64,000 nucleotides of DNA from an uncultured Formosa sp. (GTDB taxonomy: Bacteria > Bacteroidota > Bacteroidia > Flavobacteriales > Flavobacteriaceae). Below the pieces are notes generated by a model that made no database searches, was not told the DNA's origin, and worked only from the letters and a program-made list of their open reading frames with translations. Positions within the stretch are counted from its first letter, which is position 1. The number at the start of each line of letters is the position of its first letter. Positions 19,341-28,448 of the stretch are shown here, piece after piece. The DNA lies in the NCBI RefSeq assembly GCF_947500765.1, contig NZ_CANMTH010000001.1, positions 124,001 to 188,000 on the forward strand, given 5' to 3'. Position numbers and translations under genes: made by a program.

Positions 19341-19492
19341 GTTGATATTTAAAGATTATCTTACTTTTTGGTAGTAAAATTTATTCGAGTTTATAAAAGT
19401 ATAAAATATTTAATACTCAGCCTACTAACAGTCTTGTGGTGAGTTTGTGTGTTTTAATATTATAATTTTAAAAAAAGTAATTGCAAAAACGC

Positions 19493-19523
19493 TTGTACTA
19501 TTTTAAAAATAATAGTAATATTG
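19493..19523 (+). promoter_or_regulatory. Candidate tRNA promoter
   Basis: A TTG at 19493-19495 and TAATATTG at 19516-19523 (one mismatch to TAnnTTTG) are separated by 20 nt and lie 14 nt before the tRNA. Confidence 0.5.
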
Positions 19524-19537
19524 CACTCCAATTTTGA

Positions 19538-19611
19538 GGTCCTATAGCTCAGTTGGTTAGAGCACCTGACTCATAATCAGGTGGTCCCTGGTTCGAGCCC
19601 AGGTGGGACCA
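19538..19611 (+). tRNA. tRNA with CAU anticodon (elongator Met, or Ile2)
   Basis: A complete cloverleaf is visible. The 7-bp acceptor stem (19538-19544 with 19604-19610) has one G-U pair, the D-arm contains AGCTCAGTTGGTTAGAGC, the anticodon loop is CTCATAA, and the T-arm carries GGTTCGAGCC. CCA is not encoded. The anticodon stem lacks the three G-C pairs of initiator tRNA and the first acceptor pair is matched, so it is not tRNA-fMet. Elongator Met and lysidine-modified Ile2 both carry CAU and cannot be separated with certainty here. Confidence 0.95.
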
Positions 19612-19624
19612 CTTCAATAATGGC

Positions 19625-19654
19625 AAGCCTTTCGAGAAATCGAGAGGCTTTTTT
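19625..19654 (+). terminator. Rho-independent terminator after the tRNA
   Basis: A 10-bp stem with one G-U pair (19625-19634 with 19641-19650), a 6-nt loop and a T-run, 14 nt after the tRNA. The rest of the 383-bp gap up to 19995 is AT-rich and shows no gene or other structure that I can support. Confidence 0.88.
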
Positions 19655-19994
19655 GTTTTAGGTATGAATTAGTGAGTAGAAAATTATATTATAATTATTA
19701 ATGAATTTAAACCAATCATTTTAACATCAATGCAGGGCTATTTCTGTCTTTGTTCGTTTTATAGAGACAATAGCAACTTGAATGACTTAGAAAATAGAAT
19801 ATGAATTTGCAGATTTTAAAATAATCAGGGCAAGAACACACTACTAAATACAAATCTCTATTTTTATTTTCCTTCTTAGCGATTTACTATTTTTATAGTA
19901 AATTAAAGTATTTTCGTAAATAATAAATTTAGAAGCTATTGCACCCTTTTTATAAAGTTTATATATTAACAACTTAATTAAAACCTACTTACTA

Positions 19995-20570
19995 ATGAAT
20001 AACTGGTTTGCCGCATTAGAACCTTTTGAAAAGGTATACTGGATTATCGCTTTAACAGCTTCTGTTATTTTTATTATACTCACGCTTTTAACCTTTATTG
20101 GTGGTGAATTTGAAGAAACTGGCGATGTAGATGCAGACATAGAAGCCGATACAGGTATTGGTTTTCAGTTTTTATCTTTTAAAAATTTAATTGGATTTTT
20201 TACTATTTTCGGGTGGACGGGAATTTCCTGTATTGGCAATGGATTGTCTAATGGCTTAACCATTTTAATTTCTACCATTTGTGGCTTGATCATGATGACT
20301 ATTATGGCATCGTTATTTTATTATTTAGGTAAATTAAATAGTAGCGGATCTTTAAAAATTAAAAATGCCTTAAACCAAATTGGAGAAGTGTACCTTACTA
20401 TTGGAGCAAATCGTTCTAGAATAGGAAAAGTGCATATAAATATTCAAGGTGGTATGCGTGAACTAGATGCCTTAACCGACGATGCTTCAGAACTTCATCA
20501 AGGAGATATAATAATAGTGACCGAAATAACAGGCACTGGAATTTTAATTGTTAATAAACACACCAACTAA
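19995..20570 (+). CDS. NfeD-like membrane protein, flotillin partner
   Basis: The 191-residue protein has an N-terminal membrane helix, an acidic stretch (DVDADIEADTG, residues about 45-56), two further hydrophobic segments and a C-terminal beta-rich OB-fold-like domain (from about 125, GEVYLTIGANRSRIGKV). NfeD-type proteins with an OB domain are typically encoded beside flotillin/SPFH proteins and are thought to work with them in membrane microdomains. The flotillin gene follows after 2 bp. The assignment rests on this pairing and the domain layout; sequence identity to YqiJ/NfeD could not be tested. Confidence 0.7.
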   Translation: MNNWFAALEPFEKVYWIIALTASVIFIILTLLTFIGGEFEETGDVDADIEADTGIGFQFLSFKNLIGFFTIFGWTGISCIGNGLSNGLTILISTICGLIMMTIMASLFYYLGKLNSSGSLKIKNALNQIGEVYLTIGANRSRIGKVHINIQGGMRELDALTDDASELHQGDIIIVTEITGTGILIVNKHTN

Positions 20571-20572
20571 TC

Positions 20573-21979
20573 ATGACTTTTTTACAGCTTCAAGTCGAAT
20601 CCCTAGCGCCATTGCTCGCTATTGGATTTGCTATTTTATTTGTTTTTATGATTCTTCTTACGTTTGTAAGAAGATATAAACGATGCCCTTCAGACCGCAT
20701 TTTGGTGGTTTATGGAAAGGTAGGTACCGGAAATTCTGCCCGTTGTATTCACGGTGGAGCCTCGTTTATCTGGCCCGTAATTCAAGATTACGAGTATCTA
20801 GATTTAACACCTATTTCTATTGAAGTAAACCTAGTTAATGCGTTAAGTAAGCAGAACATTCGTGTAAATGTACCGTCTCGTTTTACCATTGGTATTTCTA
20901 CAGAACCTGGTGTTATGCAAAATGCTGCAGAACGTTTATTAGGACAAGGTTTAGAACAAATTCAAGAGTTAGCAAAAGAAATTATTTTCGGACAACTGCG
21001 TTTGGTTGTGGCTTCTATGGATATTGAAGAAATAAACAATGATAGAGATAAGTTTTTAACAAATATTTCTAATAGTGTAGAATCGGAATTAAAGAAAGTT
21101 GGTTTAAAATTAATCAACGTAAATATTACCGATATTGTCGACGAATCTGGTTATATCGAAGCTTTAGGAAAAGAAGCTGCTGCACACGCTATAAACGCAG
21201 CTCGTAAATCTGTAGCCGAAAAAGTTAGAGATGGTTCTATTGGAGAGGCAAATGCGGTTCAGGATCAGCGTACACAAGTAGCAGCAGCAAATGCAAAAGC
21301 TGTAGAAGGAGAAAACCTTGCAAAAATTAATGTTGCAAATTCAGATTCGTTACGTCGTCAAAGAGAAGCCGAAGCAGAACGTGTTGCAATTGCTTCAGAA
21401 AAAGTACAATCTGCAAAAGCATTAGAAGAATCTTATATCGCAGAACAAGCTGCCGAAGTTACTCGTGCAGAAAGAGAAAGAAGCACACAGTTGGCAGATA
21501 TTATTGTCCCTGCAGAAATAGATAAAAAGAAAGTAGAGATTGATGCAGAAGCCGAAGCAGAGCGTACAAGACGTCGTGCAAGAGGAGATGCAGATGCTAT
21601 TTTGTTTAAAGCACAAGCCGAAGCACAAGGTATTTTTGAAATCATGACAAAACAAGCTGAAGGGTTTGATAGAATTGTAAAAGCTGCAGGAAACAGTTCT
21701 CAAGATGCTGTTCTTTTATTAATTGCAGACAAACTTCCAGAATTAGTAAAATTACAATCTGAAGCTATTAAAAATATTAAAATCGATAAAGTTACCGTTT
21801 GGGAAAATGGTTCCTCTAAAGATGGTAAAACAGCGACTTCAAACTTTATTTCAGGGATGTACGGTTCTGTACCACCACTTCAAGACATGTTTAATATGGC
21901 TGGTATGGAATTACCAGAATATTTAAAAGGAAAGAAAGTAGAAGATGGAAACGATGATGCTGTTACCGAATTAAATTAA
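20573..21979 (+). CDS. Flotillin-family (SPFH/Band 7) protein
   Basis: The 468-residue product has one N-terminal membrane helix (residues about 13-33), an SPFH domain (about 40-210, with SKQNIRVNVPSRFTIGIST) and a long Ala/Glu-rich coiled-coil (about 210-360, AEAEAERTRRRARGDADA), ending in a polar tail. This is the flotillin architecture; such proteins form membrane scaffolds with NfeD partners. The Ala/Glu-rich coil creates long spurious antisense ORFs at 21422-21703, which should be ignored. Confidence 0.92.
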   Translation: MTFLQLQVESLAPLLAIGFAILFVFMILLTFVRRYKRCPSDRILVVYGKVGTGNSARCIHGGASFIWPVIQDYEYLDLTPISIEVNLVNALSKQNIRVNVPSRFTIGISTEPGVMQNAAERLLGQGLEQIQELAKEIIFGQLRLVVASMDIEEINNDRDKFLTNISNSVESELKKVGLKLINVNITDIVDESGYIEALGKEAAAHAINAARKSVAEKVRDGSIGEANAVQDQRTQVAAANAKAVEGENLAKINVANSDSLRRQREAEAERVAIASEKVQSAKALEESYIAEQAAEVTRAERERSTQLADIIVPAEIDKKKVEIDAEAEAERTRRRARGDADAILFKAQAEAQGIFEIMTKQAEGFDRIVKAAGNSSQDAVLLLIADKLPELVKLQSEAIKNIKIDKVTVWENGSSKDGKTATSNFISGMYGSVPPLQDMFNMAGMELPEYLKGKKVEDGNDDAVTELN

Positions 21980-22020
21980 ATGTGATGTAATACTTTTCTA
22001 GTTGTTTTTTTACTGAATAC

Positions 22021-22067
22021 AATAACGGATAGATACTATAAATTGGTATTCATCCGTTATTTTTTTA
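22021..22067 (+). terminator. Rho-independent terminator after the flotillin gene
   Basis: A 10-bp outer stem (22021-22030 with 22052-22061) is extended inward by a second short helix and followed by seven T. It ends the NfeD-flotillin pair. Confidence 0.88.
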
Positions 22068-22149
22068 TTTCATACTTATTTTATAACTTTAATAGTTGAG
22101 GCTGTTATCTAATTTTCAAGAGCGTAGCACATTAATTTATAAAAATGGA

Positions 22150-22842
22150 ATGAGAAATTATATAGTTATTGGCGGATCGTCTGGAATTGGAGAACAATTG
22201 GTGAATTTGCTAGAGGCAGAAGGATCGGAAGTAATAGCAACGTATCATACTCATGTTGTTCAAGATCGGGAGCATGTAAAGTACATACACTTTGATGCGA
22301 CAACAGATGCCCTAAACCTAGATAATTTACCTAGTGAAATTCATGGTTTAGCCTATTGTCCAGGAAGTATTAATTTAAAGCCGTTTCATCGCTTTAAAGA
22401 AGACGATTTTGTGAACGATTTTAAGCTTCAGGTTACAGGAGCAATTAAAGTAATACAATACCTTTTACCTAGATTAAAAGCTAGCGGAGATGCCTCTTTG
22501 GTATTGTTTTCTACAGTAGCTGTACAACAGGGATTTAGTTTTCATTCGCAGGTTTCTATTTCTAAAGGTGCTATTGAAGGATTAACACGATCTTTAGCTG
22601 CCGAGCTTGCGCCAACTATTAGGGTAAATGCCATTGCGCCTTCGCTTACAGATACAAAGTTGGCTGGTCGCTTATTAAGCACGCCAGAGAAAAAAGAAAA
22701 TCAATCTAAAATGAATCCGTTAAAAAAAGTAGGAGATCCGTTAGATATTGCAAAAACAGCTTTATTCTTATTAACACCTAATTCGTCTTGGATTACAGGG
22801 CAAATCCTGCATGTAGACGGTGGTGTTTCATCCATAAAATAG
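22150..22842 (+). CDS. SDR family oxidoreductase lacking the canonical catalytic Tyr
   Basis: From the ATG at 22150 the product is 230 residues and begins MRNYIVIGGSSGIGEQL, the SDR nucleotide-binding motif. An upstream in-frame start (22096) adds 18 unconserved residues. The Ser region (LVLFSTVAV) and the C-terminal SSWITGQILHVDGG are standard, but the YxxxK motif reads VSISK, with Val where the catalytic Tyr should be. Enzymes of this subgroup may use another residue or have a different reaction. The 3' end lies 6 bp from the convergent oxyR gene. The substrate is unknown. Confidence 0.85.
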   Translation: MRNYIVIGGSSGIGEQLVNLLEAEGSEVIATYHTHVVQDREHVKYIHFDATTDALNLDNLPSEIHGLAYCPGSINLKPFHRFKEDDFVNDFKLQVTGAIKVIQYLLPRLKASGDASLVLFSTVAVQQGFSFHSQVSISKGAIEGLTRSLAAELAPTIRVNAIAPSLTDTKLAGRLLSTPEKKENQSKMNPLKKVGDPLDIAKTALFLLTPNSSWITGQILHVDGGVSSIK

Positions 22843-22848
22843 TTAAAA

Positions 22849-23772
22849 TCACCTCCAATTCACTTTAATAAAGCGTTCGTTTTTATCGAATGCTTTTGGA
22901 GTGTGTTCTAAAATCTCTAAACGTAAAGCATCTAACAGCACGTCTCTAGAAAAACTATGATGCGTTACTAAGCTAACCTCTCTAATGGGTTTTGGCTCTG
23001 TAAAATGGATAACGTGACCGCTATCTTTGTCGTCAATTGCCATTTCTGGAACTAAGGTAAATCCGCCATAATGATCTACCATTTTTTTCAATGCTTCTAT
23101 AGATCCGCTCTGGAATTGTATGTTCTTTGTGTTTTCATTGTGTCCGCAAATATTCAAGACTTGGTTTCTAAAACAATGTCCTTTTTCTAGCAGCCAAATG
23201 TTGTCTAAATGTTCTATTTCAGCAATAGATATTGTTTTCTTTTCTTCATCAAAATAGTGCTGCTGTCCGTAAAAAATAAAGGGCTCGTTATACAGTTTTA
23301 TTTCTCTAATAAAAGGTTCGTTTAACGGTGTAACTAAAATACCAATATCTATTTCTTTTTTCTGAAGTGCGAGTATAATCTGGTCGCTTTCTAGTTCTTC
23401 AATTCTTAAAATGGTATTTGGATATTTTTTAGAGATGTCGCCTGAAATTAACGGAATTAAGTAAGACGAAATGGTTGGTATTACGGCAATACGATATTCT
23501 CCCTCTAAATTGTCTAATTCCAGGCTTACCATATTTTTAAGTTCACTTACTTCTCGTAGTATGACCTTAGACTTTGTAATAAACACTTCACCTAAATCTG
23601 TTGGTTTTATAGGAAATTTACTTTTATCGAAAATTAAAAATCCAATTTCTTCCTCTAGTTTCTTTACCTGAATGGTTATGGTGGGTTGCGTTACAAAGCA
23701 TTTTTCTGCAGCTGTAACAAAGTGTCTGTAAGTGTCTAAGGCAATAACATACTGTAGTTGTTGTAAGGTCAT
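22849..23772 (-). CDS. oxyR: LysR-type hydrogen-peroxide sensor OxyR
   Basis: The 307-residue regulator has an N-terminal winged helix (LQQLQYVIALDTYRHFVTAA) and a LysR substrate domain. The two redox cysteines of OxyR are present with the correct spacing of 9: C200 and C209 in GHCFRNQVLNIC. H2O2 oxidises them to a disulfide and switches DNA binding. It is divergent from the catalase gene, which it most probably controls. The 110-bp region between them should hold the binding site, but I could not delimit an operator by eye. Confidence 0.93.
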   Translation of the reverse strand: MTLQQLQYVIALDTYRHFVTAAEKCFVTQPTITIQVKKLEEEIGFLIFDKSKFPIKPTDLGEVFITKSKVILREVSELKNMVSLELDNLEGEYRIAVIPTISSYLIPLISGDISKKYPNTILRIEELESDQIILALQKKEIDIGILVTPLNEPFIREIKLYNEPFIFYGQQHYFDEEKKTISIAEIEHLDNIWLLEKGHCFRNQVLNICGHNENTKNIQFQSGSIEALKKMVDHYGGFTLVPEMAIDDKDSGHVIHFTEPKPIREVSLVTHHSFSRDVLLDALRLEILEHTPKAFDKNERFIKVNWR

Positions 23773-23882
23773 TTTTTGTTCAATATTAATTTTAACAATA
23801 CAAGTATATAAAGTATTAATTTGATTTATAAGTCGTTGTGATTGAATTTTACACCATCATCATAAATAAAATTGATACAAAA

Positions 23883-25402
23883 ATGAAAAAAAATTAGCAA
23901 CGCTTATTATGCTTTCTTTCGTTTGGATTGGGTTCTCTCAAACTAACGAAACAATAACAACAAACGGTGGAGTGCCTGTTGGAGACAATCAAAACTCGAA
24001 AACTGTTGGCGAATATGGTCCAGTATTATTAGAAGATGTTTTTTTAGTAGAAAAATTAGCAGCATTTGACAGAGAACGTATTCCAGAACGTGTGGTGCAT
24101 CCAAGAGGTGCAGGAGCTTCTGGTTATTTTGAAGCTACAAAAGATATGTCTGAATATACTAGAGCTGTCCTTTTTTCTGAGCCAGGAAAGAAAACAGATT
24201 TAGCCGTTCGTTTTTCGCTTGTAATTCATAGTAAAGGCTCTCCGGAAACAGCAAGAGATCCTAGAGGTTTTGCAGTGAAATTTTATACAGAAGAAGGTAA
24301 TTACGATATTGTAGGAAATAATTTACCAATATTTTTTATTAGAGATGCTATTAAATTCCCCGATATGGTACATTCTTTAAAGCCATCTCCTGTAACAAAT
24401 AAACAAGATCCAAATCGTTTTTTCGATTTCTTTTCTCACGTTCCAGAAGCAACACATATGATTACAAGGTTGTGGACAGATTTAGGTACGCCAAAAGGAT
24501 ATCAATACATGAATGGAAGTAGTGTGCATGGTTACAAATGGATTAATAAAGCAGGGAAAGTAACTTATGTAAAATATTCTTGGGTGTCTAAACAGGGAGA
24601 GAAAAATTTAACTGTCGAAGAAGCAGCAATTCAGCAAGGTAAAGATTGGCAGCATGCAACGATGAGTTTAAGAAAAGATATTGCTGATAAAAACTACCCG
24701 CAGTGGGATTTATATGTGCAAATGATTGCTCCTGAAGACATACACTCTTTTGATTTTTGGCCTTTAGATGCAACTAAAGATTGGCCTGCAGATCTGATAG
24801 AAAAGATTAAAATTGGTACAATGACATTAAATCAGAATCCGGTAAATTATTTTGAGCAAGTAGAAAGTATTGCATTTTCACCAGGCACATTAATCCCAGG
24901 AGTAGAGCCTTCTGAAGATAAATTATTACAAGGACGTTTATTCTCTTATTTTGATACGCAAAGACACCGTTTAGGTCCGAATTTCTTACAATTAGAAATT
25001 AATAAACCTTTAGAAGAACCAAATAATTATAATTCTGATGGATGGAATAGTGCTGGTAATAAAAGATTTGAAAATCCAGATGTAAACTATCAGCCTAGTA
25101 GTAAAGCTGCATTAAAAGAAGATGCACAATACAAGCAGGCTGAGACAACGCTTACAAACGTTACAATTACACAGAAGAAGATTACCAAAACAAACGACTT
25201 TGAACAAGCAGGAGATTTTTACAGATCACTTACTAAAGTTGAACAAGATCATTTAATTAAAAACTTAGTTGGTGATTTGGGGCAGGTTACAGATAAAAAT
25301 ATTCAAAAAACCATGATTGGTTATTTCTATCAATCAGACAGAGATTACGGTATGCGTGTAGCAAAAGCCTTAGGTTACTCTCAGAAAGACTTTATGAATT
25401 AA
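23883..25402 (+). CDS. Haem catalase, exported form; signal-peptide start disrupted by an A8 tract
   Basis: The continuous reading frame opens at the ATG at 23909 and gives 497 residues with all catalase landmarks: H64 in VVHPRGAG, N137 in VGNNLPIFF, and the haem ligand Y347 with R343 in RLFSYFDTQ. It starts inside a signal peptide (MLSFVWIGFSQ). The expected start is the ATG at 23883, followed by eight A and then a TAG in frame. One additional A would fuse it in frame and give a complete signal peptide MKKKLATLIMLSFVWIGFSQ. Export to the periplasm is therefore likely in the ancestral form. It is a clade-3-sized monofunctional catalase, divergent from oxyR and followed by an ankyrin gene. Confidence 0.9.
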
Positions 25403-25420
25403 TTCACTTAAAAATATATA

Positions 25421-25451
25421 AAAAGAGGATGTGTAACATGTCCTCTTTTTT
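25421..25451 (+). terminator. Terminator between catalase and ankyrin genes
   Basis: AAAAGAGGA pairs with TCCTCTTTT, with four further inner pairs (two G-U) around a 3-nt loop, and runs into T. The ankyrin gene starts 15 nt later, so it may depend on readthrough. Confidence 0.75.
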
Positions 25452-25465
25452 AAACCTAATACACT

Positions 25466-25978
25466 ATGAAATATATATTTATACTACTTATCCTTCTTGT
25501 TGGAACAACTAGTTACAGTCAGTCGGTTTTTGATGCGTCTAGAAGTGGCGATTTAGAATATCTTAAGGCACTCTATGCTGCAAATCCTACAGTTATCAAT
25601 TCAGCCGATAGTAAAGGATTTACGCCTTTAATTTTAGCTGCATATAATAATCAAACAGCTATTGTTAGCTATTTATTAGAAAATGGTAGCGATGTAAATG
25701 CGAAAGATCTCTCAGGCAATACAGCTTTAATGGGTGTGTGTTTTAAAGGGAATATAGCTATCGCCCAAATGCTTATCGATAATGGTGCTAACGTAAATCA
25801 ACAAAATTTTAATGAGGCTACAGCTTTAATTTATGCCAGTACGTTTGGCCATACATCTATTGCTGAATATTTACTAAAAAATAAGGCAAACAGAACAATT
25901 ACAGATAATAGAGGGAATACTGCATTAAAACATGCTGAAATGCAAGGGAATTCTGAAATTATTGCGCTTTTAAAATAA
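25466..25978 (+). CDS. Exported ankyrin-repeat protein
   Basis: The 170-residue product has a signal peptide (ends near SYSQS, residue 19) and about four ankyrin repeats (for example GFTPLILAAYNNQTAIVSYL, GNTALMGVCFKGNIAIAQML, GNTALKHAEMQGN). Exported ankyrin proteins next to catalase genes are known: AnkB of Pseudomonas aeruginosa lies beside katB and supports its activity. The same role for the preceding catalase is inferred from position and export. Confidence 0.85.
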   Translation: MKYIFILLILLVGTTSYSQSVFDASRSGDLEYLKALYAANPTVINSADSKGFTPLILAAYNNQTAIVSYLLENGSDVNAKDLSGNTALMGVCFKGNIAIAQMLIDNGANVNQQNFNEATALIYASTFGHTSIAEYLLKNKANRTITDNRGNTALKHAEMQGNSEIIALLK

Positions 25979-26092
25979 TAATTATTAATAAATTGATGAA
26001 AAACATGATGTAACAGTGCTGTTTTGATAAAAGGACAAATTAGTCCTTTGAAAATATATGTAGGAATACTCTTTAAGTAAGAAAAATGAATT

Positions 26093-26100
26093 TATTTTTG
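26093..26100 (+). promoter_or_regulatory. Candidate -7 box of the DUF5916 gene
   Basis: TATTTTTG, a perfect TAnnTTTG match, lies 42 nt upstream of the ATG at 26143. Confidence 0.45.
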
Positions 26101-26142
26101 AAAAATAATTCTTACAAATAATTTTGAAATCAAAACTATAAA

Positions 26143-28386
26143 ATGAGACAGCCCTTATCTTTATCATCAACTACTTATTCGTTTTTGCTATATATATTTG
26201 GTTTAATGATGTGTTCGCATGTATATGGACAAAAAAAGATAGATGTAAATTATGTAGACAATAATGCCTTTGAAATTGATGGTGTTTTAGATGAGGTTAT
26301 GTGGGAACTAGCAGTACCTACAAGTAATTTTACAGAGTATTTTCCTATAGACACAAAAGAAACCGCTTATCAAACAGAGTTAAGAATGCTTTATAACGAA
26401 GAGTATTTATATGTAGCGATTAAAGGATATGCTCCTGGAGAACAATATAAAACACCGTCTTATGAGCGTGATTATAGCATAAGTGGTGCAGATATTATTA
26501 ATTTAATGTTTGATACCTACAGCGACCGAACCAATGCCTTTCTATTTGGTATAAATCCTTTTGGAGTATTGCGAGAAGGTATTATATATGGAGGAGGAGT
26601 AGATGGTGATCTAGATTTAAACTGGAATACAAAATGGATTGGAGAATCTAAAATTTATGATGGTTATTTTATTTCTGAGGTAAGAATTCCGATGTCTGCT
26701 TTTAAATTTAAAGAAGGTGTAGATAGGTGGAAGTTCAATACAATGAGATCAGACACACAATCTAACACCAAAAGTTCTTGGTCAAAAGTTCCGCAGAATC
26801 TGAATCAATTTAATCAAGGGTTTTTCGGCGATTTAATTTTTGAAAGACCACTAAAGCAAACCAAAAGTCCAATTTCTGTTATTCCTTATGTAACGCCTTC
26901 ATTTAATAAAGATTATGTGAATAATGAAGAGTCTTTCGACTTTAAGGCTGGTTTTGATGCTAAAATACCTGTGAAAAATAGTTTTATGTTAGACTTGACT
27001 CTGAATCCTGATTTCTCTAGTGAAGATGTTGCTGCAAGTCAGAATAATGTTACTCAATTTGAAATTAAACAAGATGAAACACGTCAGTTTTTTATAGATA
27101 ATGGTGATTTATTTAATGGATTTGGAGACACAAAGAATGCACTTCCTTTTTATTCTAGACGTATTGGTGTAGATACAGATAGTGATGGTAATACTGTTAT
27201 TGTAGATGTTAATGGTGGAGCAAAATTTACCGGGAAAATAAATAATAAACTAAGAATTGGAGCTTTAGATGTGCAAACCGGAGGAGATAAAGGCGACTAT
27301 ATTCCTGCAAATAATAACTTAATTGTTGCAGCAGAACATAAAATACTTAAAAAATCTAACGTGAGTGCATTTTTTGTAAACAGACAAGCAACTAATTATG
27401 AATATGTTTATGAAGGTGTGCCGGATTCTATAAGTAGAAAAACAAGATATAATCGTGTTGTTGGTTCCGATTTTAATTTCTTTTCTGAAGATAATACTAT
27501 AGATGCTCAAGTGTATGTGCATAAATCTTTTACTCCTGGGGTGACTACTAATGGAATTTCTGCAGGAACAGATTTAAATGTTGAAAAAAGAAAATACTCG
27601 CTAGGTTTAACAACTCAGTATGTAGATGAAGGTTTTCAATCAGATCTTGGTTACTCTAAGCGTGTAGATATATTAAGAGCAAATCCTAATGCAAAATTTA
27701 GAATATACCCAGAAGGTTCTATAAATACAATTGTGTTTAGTGCAAGTAATAATTCGTATTGGAGAGCTTCAGATAATTTGTCTCCAAGAGAAATTTATAA
27801 TGCAGCCTATGTAGAGTTTAATTTTAATAGCGGAGCAATGCTTTCTCTTACAGGAAACAATAGTTTTATTCATTTAAGTAAGGCTTTTGATCCTGTAGGA
27901 ACAGAAGATGATGCTATTTCTTTACCAATAGGAGATTATAATTATAATGATTTAGAATTAGGTTTTCAATCCGATAAAAGAAAAGCTCTCTGGACAGAAG
28001 GTTCTGCGATGTATGGGGCTTTTTATAACGGTCATAAATTTACAGCAGATGTAACGTTTCAATATAGATTTCAGCCATACTTTACATTAAAATTACAGGC
28101 ACAATATGATGATATTCAGCTTCCAGAACCATACGCTTCAGATCAATTATGGTATTTAGGTCCGACATTTAATTTTACCTTTAGTAAAAAGTTATTTTTT
28201 AACACAGATATACAATATAGCTCTCAGGCAGAAAGCTACTTGTTAGTGTCTAGATTGCAATGGAGATATGCGCCGTTATCAGATATATTTTTAACATATA
28301 ATGATGTGAAAACAACATCTCCTTACGAGCCTATACAGAAAGGTCTTTTCTTAAAAATAAATTATTGGTTCGATATTAATAGATAA
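26143..28386 (+). CDS. DUF5916 protein with N-terminal CBM9-like domain
   Basis: The 747-residue protein has a signal peptide (cleavage after VYGQ, about residue 29), then a domain like carbohydrate-binding family 9 (residues about 35-215, FEIDGVLDEVMWELAVPTSNF). A long beta-strand-rich part follows and probably forms an outer-membrane barrel. This is the architecture of DUF5916 proteins of Bacteroidetes, whose activity is not established. It lies upstream of the SusCD locus but is separated by its own terminator and a 600-bp gap, so functional linkage is uncertain. Confidence 0.8.
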   Translation: MRQPLSLSSTTYSFLLYIFGLMMCSHVYGQKKIDVNYVDNNAFEIDGVLDEVMWELAVPTSNFTEYFPIDTKETAYQTELRMLYNEEYLYVAIKGYAPGEQYKTPSYERDYSISGADIINLMFDTYSDRTNAFLFGINPFGVLREGIIYGGGVDGDLDLNWNTKWIGESKIYDGYFISEVRIPMSAFKFKEGVDRWKFNTMRSDTQSNTKSSWSKVPQNLNQFNQGFFGDLIFERPLKQTKSPISVIPYVTPSFNKDYVNNEESFDFKAGFDAKIPVKNSFMLDLTLNPDFSSEDVAASQNNVTQFEIKQDETRQFFIDNGDLFNGFGDTKNALPFYSRRIGVDTDSDGNTVIVDVNGGAKFTGKINNKLRIGALDVQTGGDKGDYIPANNNLIVAAEHKILKKSNVSAFFVNRQATNYEYVYEGVPDSISRKTRYNRVVGSDFNFFSEDNTIDAQVYVHKSFTPGVTTNGISAGTDLNVEKRKYSLGLTTQYVDEGFQSDLGYSKRVDILRANPNAKFRIYPEGSINTIVFSASNNSYWRASDNLSPREIYNAAYVEFNFNSGAMLSLTGNNSFIHLSKAFDPVGTEDDAISLPIGDYNYNDLELGFQSDKRKALWTEGSAMYGAFYNGHKFTADVTFQYRFQPYFTLKLQAQYDDIQLPEPYASDQLWYLGPTFNFTFSKKLFFNTDIQYSSQAESYLLVSRLQWRYAPLSDIFLTYNDVKTTSPYEPIQKGLFLKINYWFDINR

Positions 28387-28414
28387 AAGGATAAAAAACA
28401 TAAACAATAGAGTA

Positions 28415-28447
28415 AAAAAAACAGAGCGACATTAGCTCTGTTTTTTT
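28415..28447 (+). terminator. Rho-independent terminator after the DUF5916 gene
   Basis: ACAGAGC pairs with GCTCTGT (28421-28427 with 28435-28441), extended by A-T pairs, with a 7-nt loop and a seven-T tail. Confidence 0.9.
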
Positions 28448-28448
28448 A

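Noticed and set aside
19538..19611. Initiator tRNA-fMet
   Set aside because: The first acceptor pair is matched and the anticodon stem lacks the three consecutive G-C pairs of initiators.
21422..21703. Two long antisense ORFs within the flotillin gene
   Set aside because: They are caused by the Ala/Glu-rich coiled-coil codons on the other strand and give Ser/Cys/Phe-rich products with no domain.
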